This document shows positions 44,709 through 53,504 of a DNA stretch of 64,000 nt, one piece after another. Made by a program: the position numbers and the translations under genes. Source of the DNA: Maribacter sp. BPC-D8 (GTDB lineage: Bacteria > Bacteroidota > Bacteroidia > Flavobacteriales > Flavobacteriaceae); NCBI RefSeq assembly GCF_035207705.1, contig NZ_CP128187.1, positions 3,224,001-3,288,000 on the forward strand, read 5' to 3'. Under the pieces are notes generated by a model, which had not been told where the DNA came from, ran no database searches, and worked only from the letters and a program-made list of their open reading frames with translations. Position 1 is the first letter of the stretch. Every line of letters begins with the position of its first letter.

Positions 44709-47700
44709 TTGAGTCATTCTTCTATCCAACAACGGTATAATCAGTCTCCCCAGATAGGGAAACTGCAAAATACTATTGCCGATTCTGAAAAATCAGGATC
44801 CCAAAACATTCAATTAAAAGGTCTTGTAGGCTCATCACTTTCATTTGTGCTTACCAGTATATTCAATGCAGAAGACCGACCATTCTTGGCGATTTTTAAT
44901 GACAAGGAAGAAGCTGCCTATTATTTAAATGACCTAGAACGCCTTATTGGCGAAGACAAGGTACTTTTCTACCCAGGTAGTTACAGAAGACCCTATCAAA
45001 TAGAAGAAACAGATAATGCCAATGTACTTTTACGTGCCGAGGTTTTAAACAGAATCAACTCTAGAAAAAAACCAGCGGTAATAGTCACCTACCCCGACGC
45101 ACTTTTCGAAAAAGTAGTCACCAGAAAAGAGTTAGACAAGAATACCCTAAAAATGAAATTAGGGGACACACTTTCTTTAGATTTTTTAAATGAAATTTTA
45201 TTCGAATACAAATTCAAACGAGTAGATTTCATAACAGAACCTGGGGAGTTTTCGGTTCGTGGTGGTATCGTAGATGTGTATTCTTTCTCGCACGATGAGC
45301 CTTATAGAATAGAGTTTTTTGGCGATGAAATAGACAGTATTAGAACCTTTGATGTAGAAACACAACTTTCGAAAGAAAAGGTAAAATCAATTACCATTGT
45401 GCCAAATATGGCTGACAAGTTTTTGATTGACAAGAGACAGAGTTTTTTGACCTACGTTGCATCAAATACACTGGTCTTTGCCAAAAACACAGATTATTTA
45501 TACGACAGATTAAATGATTTCTTTGAAAAGGCAAAAGAAGCATTTACCAAATTATCAAAAGACATTAAGCATGCCGAGCCCGAAGAGTTATTTATGGGCG
45601 GTGCTGAATTTAGAGAACAACTTTCTGGCTTTACACTTTTAACGCAAGATGCTAAGCGAGATGCTATTGACTTTGTCGAATTTCACTCTAAACCACAACC
45701 TTCTTTTAATAAGAAGTTCGATTTATTAATTGAGAATTTAAATAGTTATAAAGACAAAGGCTACACCAATTATATCTTTTGTGCCAGTGAGCAGCAAGCC
45801 AAACGTTTTCATGACATTTTCGAAGAGGTCAACGAACATGTACATTATCAAATTATTGTTTCTCCGCTATTTCAGGGCTTTATAGATGATGATCAAAAAG
45901 TCGTTTGCTATACCGATCATCAGATTTTTGAACGTTACCACAAATTCCATTTAAAGAACGGTTATGCCAAAAAGCAAGCCATTACACTGAAGGAAATTAA
46001 CAAACTAGAGATTGGTGACTACGTAACCCATATTGATCATGGTATTGGTAAGTTCGGCGGATTACAGAAAATAGATGTTGAAGGCAAAAAGCAAGAAGCT
46101 ATTAAGTTAATGTATGGTGAGCGTGATATTTTATACGTTAGCATACATTCATTACATAAGATTTCAAAGTTCAATGGTAAAGATGGTGCACCGCCAAAAA
46201 TTTACAAACTAGGTTCTGGAGCTTGGAAAAAGATTAAGGACAAGACCAAATCGCGTGTAAAGAAAATTGCGTTTAACCTTATCAAAATTTATGCAAAGCG
46301 TAGACTAGAAAAGGGATTTCAATATAACCCAGATAGTTATTTGCAGAATGAACTAGAGGCTTCGTTTATATACGAAGATACGCCCGACCAAAGTACCGCT
46401 ACCGAAGATGTAAAAAGAGACATGGAAAGCGAGCGACCTATGGATCGTTTAATTTGTGGTGATGTAGGATTCGGAAAAACAGAAATCGCAATTCGTGCAG
46501 CATTCAAAGCAGTTGATAATGGCAAACAAGTAGCAGTTTTAGTACCTACAACCATATTGGCATTTCAACACCATCGTACTTTTACAGAACGCTTAAAAGA
46601 TATGCCGGTAACGGTAGATTATCTGAATAGATTTAGAACAGCAAAAGAGAAGAAAGAAACTATTCAACGATTGGGCGAAGGTAAGGTCGACATCATTATT
46701 GGTACACATCAGCTTGTAAATAAGAATGTTCAGTTTAAAGACCTTGGCTTATTAATTGTTGATGAAGAACAAAAATTTGGGGTAGCTGTAAAAGACAAAT
46801 TAAAGTCGATTAAAGAAAATGTCGATGTTCTTACATTAACAGCAACACCGATACCGAGAACGCTTCAATTTAGTTTGATGGCTGCTCGAGATTTATCAAC
46901 TATCACTACTGCACCGCCAAATAGATACCCTATTGAAAGTCAAGTCGTACGTTTTAATGAAGAAATTATAAGAGACGCCGTTAGTTATGAAATTGAACGT
47001 GGCGGACAGGTATTCTTCATTCATAATAGAATTGAAAATATTAAGGAAGTTGCCGGCATGATCCAAAGGTTGGTGCCCGATGCAAAAGTAGCAGTTGGTC
47101 ACGGTCAAATGGAAGGTAAAAAACTAGAAGCTTTAATGCTTGGTTTCATGAATAGCGAATTCGATGTTTTGGTATCGACCACTATTGTAGAAAGCGGATT
47201 AGATGTTACCAATGCCAATACTATTTTTATAAACAACGCCAACAATTTTGGCTTGAGCGATTTGCACCAAATGCGTGGTCGCGTTGGTCGTGGAAATAAA
47301 AAGGCATTCTGTTATTTTATTACTCCGCCTTACGAATCAATGACCAATGATGCCCGTAAACGAATTGAAGCTTTGGCTCAGTTTACAGAACTAGGCAGCG
47401 GCTTTAATATTGCCATGAAAGATTTAGAGATTCGTGGTGCAGGAGATTTATTAGGTGGCGAACAAAGCGGATTCATCAATGAAATAGGTTTTGAAACATA
47501 TCAAAAAATATTAGCTGAAGCCATCGACGAATTAAAAGAGAATGAATTTAAAGACCTTTACGAAGAGGTAGAAGGTAAGCATGAGAAGATTTTTGTTAAA
47601 GAAACACAGATAGATTCTGACTTCGAATTGCTCTTTCCTGATGATTACATCAATAATATAACAGAAAGACTAACGTTATATACAGAGCTGAACCAGGTAA

Positions 47701-48077
47701 AAGACGAAGCAGCGCTTCAAAAGTTTGAAGTACAATTAGTTGATCGCTTTGGCGAATTACCAGAAGAAGCTCAAGATCTATTAAATTCTGTTCGAATAAA
47801 ATGGATAGCAAATAGCATTGGTCTTGAGAAAATAGTGATGAAACAAGGTAAAATGATCGGGTACTTTTTAAGCGACCAACAATCAGAATTTTATCAGACT
47901 TCAACATTTACTAGGGTTTTACAATATGTACAGTCGCATGCACAGCAATGTAAAATCAAAGAAAAAAAGACCCGAAACGGATTACGCTTATTATTGGTTT
48001 TTGAAAATATAAGATCTACTGATAGAGCATATTTGGCATTAAAGCCTTTTGAAATTAAAGAAAAAACAACCGCATAA
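44709..48077 (+). CDS. mfd: Transcription-repair coupling factor
   Basis: Removes RNA polymerase stalled at lesions and recruits UvrA. 1122 residues. Order: N-terminal UvrB-like region (GLVGSSLSFVLTSIF, IFNDKEEAAYYLNDLE), CarD-type RNA polymerase-interacting domain (EIGDYVTHIDHGIGKFGG, about 432-450), translocase Walker A CGDVGFGKTEIAIRAA (about 580), DEEQ box VDEEQKFG, TATPIPRTLQFSL, and motif VI MRGRVGRGNKKAF, then the C-terminal TRCF domain. The start is TTG at 44709: no in-frame ATG lies nearby and the N-terminus aligns with relatives. A TerB-like gene starts on the last base of the stop codon. Confidence 0.96.
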   Translation: MSHSSIQQRYNQSPQIGKLQNTIADSEKSGSQNIQLKGLVGSSLSFVLTSIFNAEDRPFLAIFNDKEEAAYYLNDLERLIGEDKVLFYPGSYRRPYQIEETDNANVLLRAEVLNRINSRKKPAVIVTYPDALFEKVVTRKELDKNTLKMKLGDTLSLDFLNEILFEYKFKRVDFITEPGEFSVRGGIVDVYSFSHDEPYRIEFFGDEIDSIRTFDVETQLSKEKVKSITIVPNMADKFLIDKRQSFLTYVASNTLVFAKNTDYLYDRLNDFFEKAKEAFTKLSKDIKHAEPEELFMGGAEFREQLSGFTLLTQDAKRDAIDFVEFHSKPQPSFNKKFDLLIENLNSYKDKGYTNYIFCASEQQAKRFHDIFEEVNEHVHYQIIVSPLFQGFIDDDQKVVCYTDHQIFERYHKFHLKNGYAKKQAITLKEINKLEIGDYVTHIDHGIGKFGGLQKIDVEGKKQEAIKLMYGERDILYVSIHSLHKISKFNGKDGAPPKIYKLGSGAWKKIKDKTKSRVKKIAFNLIKIYAKRRLEKGFQYNPDSYLQNELEASFIYEDTPDQSTATEDVKRDMESERPMDRLICGDVGFGKTEIAIRAAFKAVDNGKQVAVLVPTTILAFQHHRTFTERLKDMPVTVDYLNRFRTAKEKKETIQRLGEGKVDIIIGTHQLVNKNVQFKDLGLLIVDEEQKFGVAVKDKLKSIKENVDVLTLTATPIPRTLQFSLMAARDLSTITTAPPNRYPIESQVVRFNEEIIRDAVSYEIERGGQVFFIHNRIENIKEVAGMIQRLVPDAKVAVGHGQMEGKKLEALMLGFMNSEFDVLVSTTIVESGLDVTNANTIFINNANNFGLSDLHQMRGRVGRGNKKAFCYFITPPYESMTNDARKRIEALAQFTELGSGFNIAMKDLEIRGAGDLLGGEQSGFINEIGFETYQKILAEAIDELKENEFKDLYEEVEGKHEKIFVKETQIDSDFELLFPDDYINNITERLTLYTELNQVKDEAALQKFEVQLVDRFGELPEEAQDLLNSVRIKWIANSIGLEKIVMKQGKMIGYFLSDQQSEFYQTSTFTRVLQYVQSHAQQCKIKEKKTRNGLRLLLVFENIRSTDRAYLALKPFEIKEKTTA

Positions 48078-48403
48078 TGGAATTTGAAATACCAGAAAAA
48101 TTAGCGATGGTTCATTTAATCGATTCGGTTATTGTAGCCGATGGCGAAGTGCATAAGGGCGAAATTAATGCACTAACAAAATTGATGACGATCATTGATT
48201 TTGATAGTAATTTCTTGATTCAGGCACGAAGTATCGATTTAGAGCAAAGTGTAAACATCTTAAAAGATATGCCTGAGGAGAAAAAAAGCAAACTCGCCGA
48301 AATATTAAAAGACGTAGCCATATCTGACGGTTACATTCATGAAAAAGAAAGTGATGTAATACGACATGTATTCTCTGAAATAGGGCTCTCTAAAAAAGCT
48401 TAA
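48077..48403 (+). CDS. Small TerB-like protein 1 (coupled to mfd)
   Basis: 108 residues, predicted all-helical. Two acidic motifs recall TerB metal sites: IVADGEVHKGEINAL (about 15) and ISDGYIHEKESDVI (about 80). The ATG shares its A with the mfd stop (TAATG), strongly suggesting translational coupling. It is about as similar to the next two genes as they are to each other, so the three form a local family. Function unknown; no catalytic motif. Confidence 0.8.
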   Translation: MEFEIPEKLAMVHLIDSVIVADGEVHKGEINALTKLMTIIDFDSNFLIQARSIDLEQSVNILKDMPEEKKSKLAEILKDVAISDGYIHEKESDVIRHVFSEIGLSKKA

Positions 48404-48554
48404 TAAATGTTAAATGTGTCTGAGCAAATATCTTAGCTTCACACATGATAACAGCTACTACTCATAACTTTTAACAATGTTGTAAAACTCCTTTGACAAC
48501 CTTATTAAAAAGTCTTACCATTTTCCTTATCTTTCAACTCCAAAAATAAAAAGT

Positions 48555-48884
48555 ATGGAGTTTGAAGAGTTTGTAAAAGCAGCCTTTGTAAAGATGATTT
48601 ATGAAGTTATAGAGGCCGACGGTGAAATTCATCCTGCAGAAGTAGAAACCTTAAATAAACTTAAAGTCAAAATTGGTTTTGACGATGCATTTTTAGAACG
48701 CGCAAAATTATTAGAGTATGATAATGCTTTAGTGACACTTTACAATTTACCACACGAACAAAAGAAGGCCTTAGCAGAGATTCTAGATGAAGTTGCTATA
48801 GCTGATGGTGCCATCCATAAAAAAGAAATGGATCTTATTATAGAGACCTTTATTAATATTGGACTTGGAGAAGAAACAGAGTAA
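48555..48884 (+). CDS. Small TerB-like protein 2
   Basis: 109 residues. Motifs IEADGEIHPAEVETL (about 18) and IADGAIHKKEMDLI (about 84) match those of the preceding paralogue, with the same spacing and length. It lies 151 bases after gene 1, a gap in which I see no terminator or clear promoter, and 8 bases before gene 3. Function unknown. Confidence 0.8.
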   Translation: MEFEEFVKAAFVKMIYEVIEADGEIHPAEVETLNKLKVKIGFDDAFLERAKLLEYDNALVTLYNLPHEQKKALAEILDEVAIADGAIHKKEMDLIIETFINIGLGEETE

Positions 48885-48892
48885 TTAAGAGA

Positions 48893-49225
48893 ATGATAGA
48901 TTTTACAAAAGAAGAGAAATTAGCTGTAGTAAAAATGGTAGACTATGTTATTCTAGCAGATAGCAAAGTAGACCCTGCAGAAATGCGATATCTTACGCAA
49001 CTAATGGATCGTTTTACTTTTGATAGTTTCTTTGTAGGTCAAGCTAGAAATTTGAATAAAGACAAAGCTTTTCAAATTCTTAGCCAAATGACTTTACCTA
49101 AAAAGAAAGAAGTTGCCAAACTTTTAAACGAGGTGGCTATTTCTGATGGTTTTCTTCACGATAAGGAGCTTGTAAAAATAGCTGAAGCACTTGGTCATAT
49201 GGAGATCAAAAAAGAATTTTCATAA
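48893..49225 (+). CDS. Small TerB-like protein 3, with a degenerate first acidic motif
   Basis: 110 residues. The second motif ISDGFLHDKELVKI is intact but the first reads LADSKVDPAEMRYL, losing the Gly and a Glu/His of the DGE(V/I)H pattern. This suggests weakened metal binding at one site. It follows gene 2 by 8 bases. Function unknown. Confidence 0.8.
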   Translation: MIDFTKEEKLAVVKMVDYVILADSKVDPAEMRYLTQLMDRFTFDSFFVGQARNLNKDKAFQILSQMTLPKKKEVAKLLNEVAISDGFLHDKELVKIAEALGHMEIKKEFS

Positions 49226-49388
49226 GCTTTTCAAAATTAAAGCCCACAATTGCTTTCTGAATATTACTTTTATTGTCTTTATAGTACACTTCATTACATC
49301 AGCGCTTTATGTGGATTTCTAGAAACATAATAGTACACTTTGTAATTAGTACAATACATATTGGTCCGATAATTGTTTTAAAAAAAGT

Positions 49389-50708
49389 ATGAAAGTTCTT
49401 ATTAGTATTTGCCTCCTATTTATTTCATTAAGTATACAAGCCCAAGGTTCAATTGCCGGAAACTTTTCTCCGCCTAAAGATTTTAAATGGTTGATTGCCT
49501 ATGAGCTAACACCAAATGGTGAACGTTATAGCGTTGACAGCGCCGTAAGAGATGGTTCATTTAAGCTAGAAATGCCTTTAACCGCTCAAGCAGGTATGTA
49601 TAGATTGGTATATGCCGTACCACAAGATGAGTTTTATATCGATGTCATTTACAATAAAAAAGAAGATGTAAAATTCAATTTCAATCTTAAAGATGGCTTG
49701 ACCATTACCAATTCTGAAGAAAATAAGTGGTACCGAGAATACTTTTCTAAAATAACTGCTGCCCAGGATAAGCTTATAGAGTTTTACGAAACCAACAACG
49801 AATCGAATAAAGAATATACAAGCATTATAAAAGAATTAAATGCGATACAGACCTCTTTTGAAGAAAAGCATGCTACAACTATTGCCCATAAATTCATTAA
49901 GGCCAACAGAAGTTACATTCCGTCAGAATTTGAAGGTTTAGAAACCTTTCTTAAAAATAAAAAGCAACATCATTTTGACCATTTAGTAATTAATGATCCT
50001 GTTCTACAAGGTTCTAATTTCTTAACCGATAAATTCGCTAGTTATGTTTTTTCGGCACTACCTACCGATATCACTACAAAAGAGCAATTAGCAATTGAGG
50101 TAAACAAAAACGTAAAGACCACAGCTGAGTTTATAAAAACTACTCCGATTGGTTTTCAAGAAAGGGCTATGCATCAATTATGGAAAATAGCCGAAGTAAA
50201 TGATATGCCTGCTGTGCAAGATTATATTTTCAAGAACCATTTGAAGAAATTGGCAATAACCAATAATAATCAAAAATTGGTCGATGAGCTAGAACTGGCA
50301 TCTCGATTAAGAATTGGAGCAGTATCCCCAGATATTACTTGGCAGTCAAATGGTAAAAAACAATCGCTTTTAGCAATGGAAGAAGCCGAGAACTATTTGC
50401 TAGTTTTCTGGAGTAGTACTTGTTCGCACTGCTTAAAAGAGCTTCCTGCGTTACATGAAGAAGTCAAAGAGTACGACAATCTAAAAATTATCGCTGTAGG
50501 GCTAGAAGATGATAATGTAAACTGGAAAGAAGTTTCTGCAACATTACCAGGTTTTCATCACGCCATAGCATTAGGTAGATGGGAAAGTGAGTATGCACAT
50601 ACTTTTGGCATACAAAGCACACCTACCTATTTTATATTGGATAGTGAAAAACGATTTTTGGCAAAACCAACATCTGATAAAGAAGTTGTAGAGTTTTTAG
50701 AAAACTAA
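49389..50708 (+). CDS. Exported thioredoxin-like (TlpA/AhpC-type) protein
   Basis: 439 residues; signal peptide MKVLISICLLFISLSIQAQ. The N-terminal ~110 residues are a beta-rich domain resembling DUF4369/carboxypeptidase-like modules (SIAGNFSPPKDFKWLIAYEL), then a helical middle. The C-terminal thioredoxin fold (about 305-439) has the redox motif STCSHCLKELPALH with Cys345 and Cys348 and a cis-Pro in IQSTPTYFIL. It probably reduces or isomerises disulfides in the periplasm. The end overlaps the convergent ACT gene by 4 bases. Confidence 0.88.
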   Translation: MKVLISICLLFISLSIQAQGSIAGNFSPPKDFKWLIAYELTPNGERYSVDSAVRDGSFKLEMPLTAQAGMYRLVYAVPQDEFYIDVIYNKKEDVKFNFNLKDGLTITNSEENKWYREYFSKITAAQDKLIEFYETNNESNKEYTSIIKELNAIQTSFEEKHATTIAHKFIKANRSYIPSEFEGLETFLKNKKQHHFDHLVINDPVLQGSNFLTDKFASYVFSALPTDITTKEQLAIEVNKNVKTTAEFIKTTPIGFQERAMHQLWKIAEVNDMPAVQDYIFKNHLKKLAITNNNQKLVDELELASRLRIGAVSPDITWQSNGKKQSLLAMEEAENYLLVFWSSTCSHCLKELPALHEEVKEYDNLKIIAVGLEDDNVNWKEVSATLPGFHHAIALGRWESEYAHTFGIQSTPTYFILDSEKRFLAKPTSDKEVVEFLEN

Positions 50709-51364
50709 AGCCCCTTTAAATCCTTTATTGTCTTAAAGGCAATATCTACTTGAGCATCATTTACTAGAATTGTAAATTCATTTGTGGTTGAAATTACTTC
50801 GTAAAGAACAATGCCTTCCCAAGCTAATCTTTGAAAAATAAAATAGTAAATACCAGGTACTGAAACATTTTCTGCAGGTAATTTTACGGTAATCGATGAA
50901 AGCTCTTCCGCTTTTTGAGTGCACTTTTCATCTTTAAACAGTCTCTCAACTGTTTTATCCATCACATTACTAATTACTATGTTGATTTCGTTTACACCAC
51001 GGCTAGAGGTATAAAAAACATCTTGGTTATTATTAATCTCTTCGAGCAACTTAGCTTGGTGCACCAATATTTTATCTGAAGCTAAAAAAGTATAATCAGT
51101 AAGTGAAGATCTTACGGTTATCTCACCAATATTCTTCAACACTTTTAGAATTTTATGGGTAGCCCTAAATTCCAAATCATCAGACAGGCGTTTTAATGCC
51201 ATTACAATTGCGCCATTACGAATGTCTTTACCTAATTCATGCTCAATCTCTGGCTTCACTATTCTAGATAGCGATGTAAGATTGATGATACCCTGTGCTA
51301 GAGCACTTTGTAAAAATGGCTTTTTCTTAATGTACTCTTCAACGACTGATGATATTGTTTTCAT
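50705..51364 (-). CDS. ACT-domain regulatory protein with N-terminal helical (wHTH-like) segment
   Basis: 219 residues. The N-terminus (about 1-65) is helical and resembles a winged-helix segment seen in 'aspartate kinase-like' ACT proteins (SSVVEEYIKKKPFLQSALAQ, GAIVMALKRL). The C-terminal part (about 75-219) contains two ACT-like beta-alpha-beta modules, seen in GVNEINIVISNVMDKTVERL and VPGIYYFIFQRLAWEGIVLYE. No kinase domain is present, so the aspartate kinase name used for some relatives is misleading. Probably senses an amino acid or controls transcription; inference. Confidence 0.75.
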   Translation of the reverse strand: MKTISSVVEEYIKKKPFLQSALAQGIINLTSLSRIVKPEIEHELGKDIRNGAIVMALKRLSDDLEFRATHKILKVLKNIGEITVRSSLTDYTFLASDKILVHQAKLLEEINNNQDVFYTSSRGVNEINIVISNVMDKTVERLFKDEKCTQKAEELSSITVKLPAENVSVPGIYYFIFQRLAWEGIVLYEVISTTNEFTILVNDAQVDIAFKTIKDLKGL

Positions 51365-51384
51365 TTTACTGTATGGTTGTTGTG

Positions 51385-51415
51385 CAAATATAACAACTTG
51401 TTATAAATAAAACAA
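51385..51415 (-). promoter_or_regulatory. Promoter of the ACT-domain gene
   Basis: On the minus strand TTG (51415-51413), a 20-base spacer, then TATATTTG (51392-51385), 20 bases before the ATG. Both elements and the spacing fit the Bacteroidetes consensus. Confidence 0.6.
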
Positions 51416-51429
51416 AATGTTTTTTAATA

Positions 51430-51450
51430 AATCTACTCTTTTAGTAGATT
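51430..51450 (-). terminator. Weak hairpin after yraN
   Basis: Perfect 8-bp stem AATCTACT/AGTAGATT with a 5-base loop, beginning 2 bases after the yraN stop on the minus strand. The following tract (TTATTAAAAAAC) is a poor T-run, so termination is uncertain. Confidence 0.35.
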
Positions 51451-51452
51451 AC

Positions 51453-51812
51453 TCAGAAATGGTAAAAGGCAGATTCTAAATGTTCTAACTCAAATTGGCT
51501 CTTATTTTTGAGTATGGTAATGATGTCAAAACGTACCTCAACGTCTAAATTATTATCAGTAACATAGTGGTCAGCCGCCATAACCAACAGCTTAATTTTT
51601 TTAGGTGTAACCGTCTCAGCAATATTTTGAATAAAATCTGAACTTCTTGAACGCACTTCAACAATTGCCAATACATCTCCTTTTTCAGCTATAATATCAA
51701 TCTCGGCTTGTAGATATCTGTAATTTTTATATTTGATGGCATACCCGTTTTTTTTAAGATAATCTACCGCTATCTGTTCTCCTTCTTTACCAAATTCATT
51801 GTGTTTTCCCAT
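51453..51812 (-). CDS. yraN: YraN family (UPF0102) nuclease-fold protein
   Basis: 119 residues, usual family length. Restriction-endonuclease-like core with GKEGEQIAVDYLKKNGYAI at the N-terminus and the E-x-D-I-I ... V-E-V-R-S pattern (AEIDIIAEKGDVLAIVEVRS, about 36-55) that in nuclease folds supplies metal-binding acids. The function in bacteria is unresolved. Same strand as the ACT gene but separated by a hairpin and that gene's own promoter. Confidence 0.92.
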   Translation of the reverse strand: MGKHNEFGKEGEQIAVDYLKKNGYAIKYKNYRYLQAEIDIIAEKGDVLAIVEVRSRSSDFIQNIAETVTPKKIKLLVMAADHYVTDNNLDVEVRFDIITILKNKSQFELEHLESAFYHF

Positions 51813-51998
51813 GATATAGTTCGCAGATTGTGTAATTCATCGAAAAAACAGGAATTTCATCGCCATTTTATCAATAAATATCGTTATTTGAAATCTGATT
51901 ATCGAAAATAGATAGTTTTAAATACTATACCAAATTTCGAGACGTTTAGCATAGAAGCCCCAACTCTACGAACGTAATACAAATGCCTATTTAAGAAT

Positions 51999-53492
51999 AT
52001 GGAATATTTCATTAATTGTAATACTTCTACTCTTGCTCCGTATACAGCTAATTTAGATCAGCTGAGAGCAGCTCATTTATACCGCCGATTAGGTTTTAGT
52101 GCCTCAGTGGCCACTATTAATCAAGCAACCGGTCAATCTGCCGCTGCATTGGTAGATAGTTTGGTAGATGAAGCTTTGAATATGCCTGAAATAGCTACAC
52201 CTGCATGGGCGAATTGGAACAATGACAACTACCCTGCAGATAGCGACGCAAGCAATCAACTAAAGAGAGATCAAAAATCTGAATTTCAATTGGCTTATGC
52301 CAATGGTCTTTTGAATAACAATTTAAGAGATCGTTTAAGCTTTTTCTGGAGCAATCATTTTGTTACTGAATTAGATGTTTATAATTGTAATTCTTTTTTA
52401 TACCAATATATAGACTGTCTTCAACGCAACTCTTTAGGTAATTTTAAAACCTTTACTAGTGAAATTGGCTTAACCAATGCCATGTTATATTACCTAGATG
52501 GTGTGTATAACAATGGTAACAACCCTAATGAAAATTATGCTCGTGAATTATATGAGCTATTTACTTTGGGTGAAGGCAACGGCTATACTGAAGAAGATAT
52601 CATTGAAACAGCAAAGGCCTTAAGTGGTTATGTAGAACGTGGCGAAGTTGGTTGTTCACCTGTAGCCTTCGATGCTACCAAGCATGATGAAGGTTCAAAA
52701 ACCATACTAGGACAAACCGGTAATTGGGATTATGATGATGTTATCAACATACTCTTCGAACAAAGAGCTCCCGAAATAGCAGAATTCATCTGCCGTAAAT
52801 TATATGAATTTTTTGTACATCCAGATTCTAAAGATGATGCGAATAACGCACAAATGATTATTGACGGCATGGCTGCCACATTAGTAACCAGCGACTTTGA
52901 ATTAGCACCAGTCTTAAGACTATTATTTAAGAGTCAGCACTTTTTCGATGATGAAGCTATTGGGGTAATTATAAAGAGTCCGGTAGATTTCTATTTTAAC
53001 GCACTAAACGAATCAGGCTTTAGCTATACAGACACGAATGTTGCCGAAATGGTCAATTACAGTGCCTTATTAAGCCAAGAAATATTTGAACCTTTTGATG
53101 TTGCCGGTTGGCAAAGAGACAGGTCTTGGATCAACACCAATTTTATGATTGGGCGTTGGCTTACCATTGAAAGCATATTAGAAGAATTCTATATGGCCGA
53201 CAATGAGCAATTTAGAACATTCGGACTCGAAATATCAGGAAATGCAGGTTTAACAAGTTCAAACCCCGACGAGGTTGCTAGACTAATTATAGATTTCGTT
53301 TTAACTAAGGGACTTCTAAATGAAGAAGAATATGCCAAGGCATTTTCTATATTCAGAGGTGATGTAGAAGATGTTTACTACGAAGGTGGTAATCAAGAAT
53401 CTTGGACGTTGGCTACTTGGCAACAAGGTCCGTTTCAAGTATACCTCCTTTTTCAGTATTTAGCTAGACAACCTGAGTTTCAATTAAAATAA
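51999..53492 (+). CDS. DUF1800 domain protein
   Basis: 497 residues, almost entirely one DUF1800 domain: AAHLYRRLGFSASVATINQA at the start, RLSFFWSNHFVTEL, and the family signature ENYARELYELFTLGEGNGYT (about 178-197), then GYVERG and KLYEFFVHP. No N-terminal signal peptide is seen, unlike many relatives. It is paired with a DUF1501 gene 12 bases downstream, the usual arrangement for this family; the pair's biochemical role is unknown. Confidence 0.9.
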   Translation: MEYFINCNTSTLAPYTANLDQLRAAHLYRRLGFSASVATINQATGQSAAALVDSLVDEALNMPEIATPAWANWNNDNYPADSDASNQLKRDQKSEFQLAYANGLLNNNLRDRLSFFWSNHFVTELDVYNCNSFLYQYIDCLQRNSLGNFKTFTSEIGLTNAMLYYLDGVYNNGNNPNENYARELYELFTLGEGNGYTEEDIIETAKALSGYVERGEVGCSPVAFDATKHDEGSKTILGQTGNWDYDDVINILFEQRAPEIAEFICRKLYEFFVHPDSKDDANNAQMIIDGMAATLVTSDFELAPVLRLLFKSQHFFDDEAIGVIIKSPVDFYFNALNESGFSYTDTNVAEMVNYSALLSQEIFEPFDVAGWQRDRSWINTNFMIGRWLTIESILEEFYMADNEQFRTFGLEISGNAGLTSSNPDEVARLIIDFVLTKGLLNEEEYAKAFSIFRGDVEDVYYEGGNQESWTLATWQQGPFQVYLLFQYLARQPEFQLK

Positions 53493-53504
53493 CACCTACT
53501 TCTT

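Noticed and set aside
49282..49340. Direct repeat tagtacactt (two copies 49 bases apart) upstream of the thioredoxin-like gene
   Set aside because: Ten bases in AT-rich sequence with no further symmetry; may be chance.
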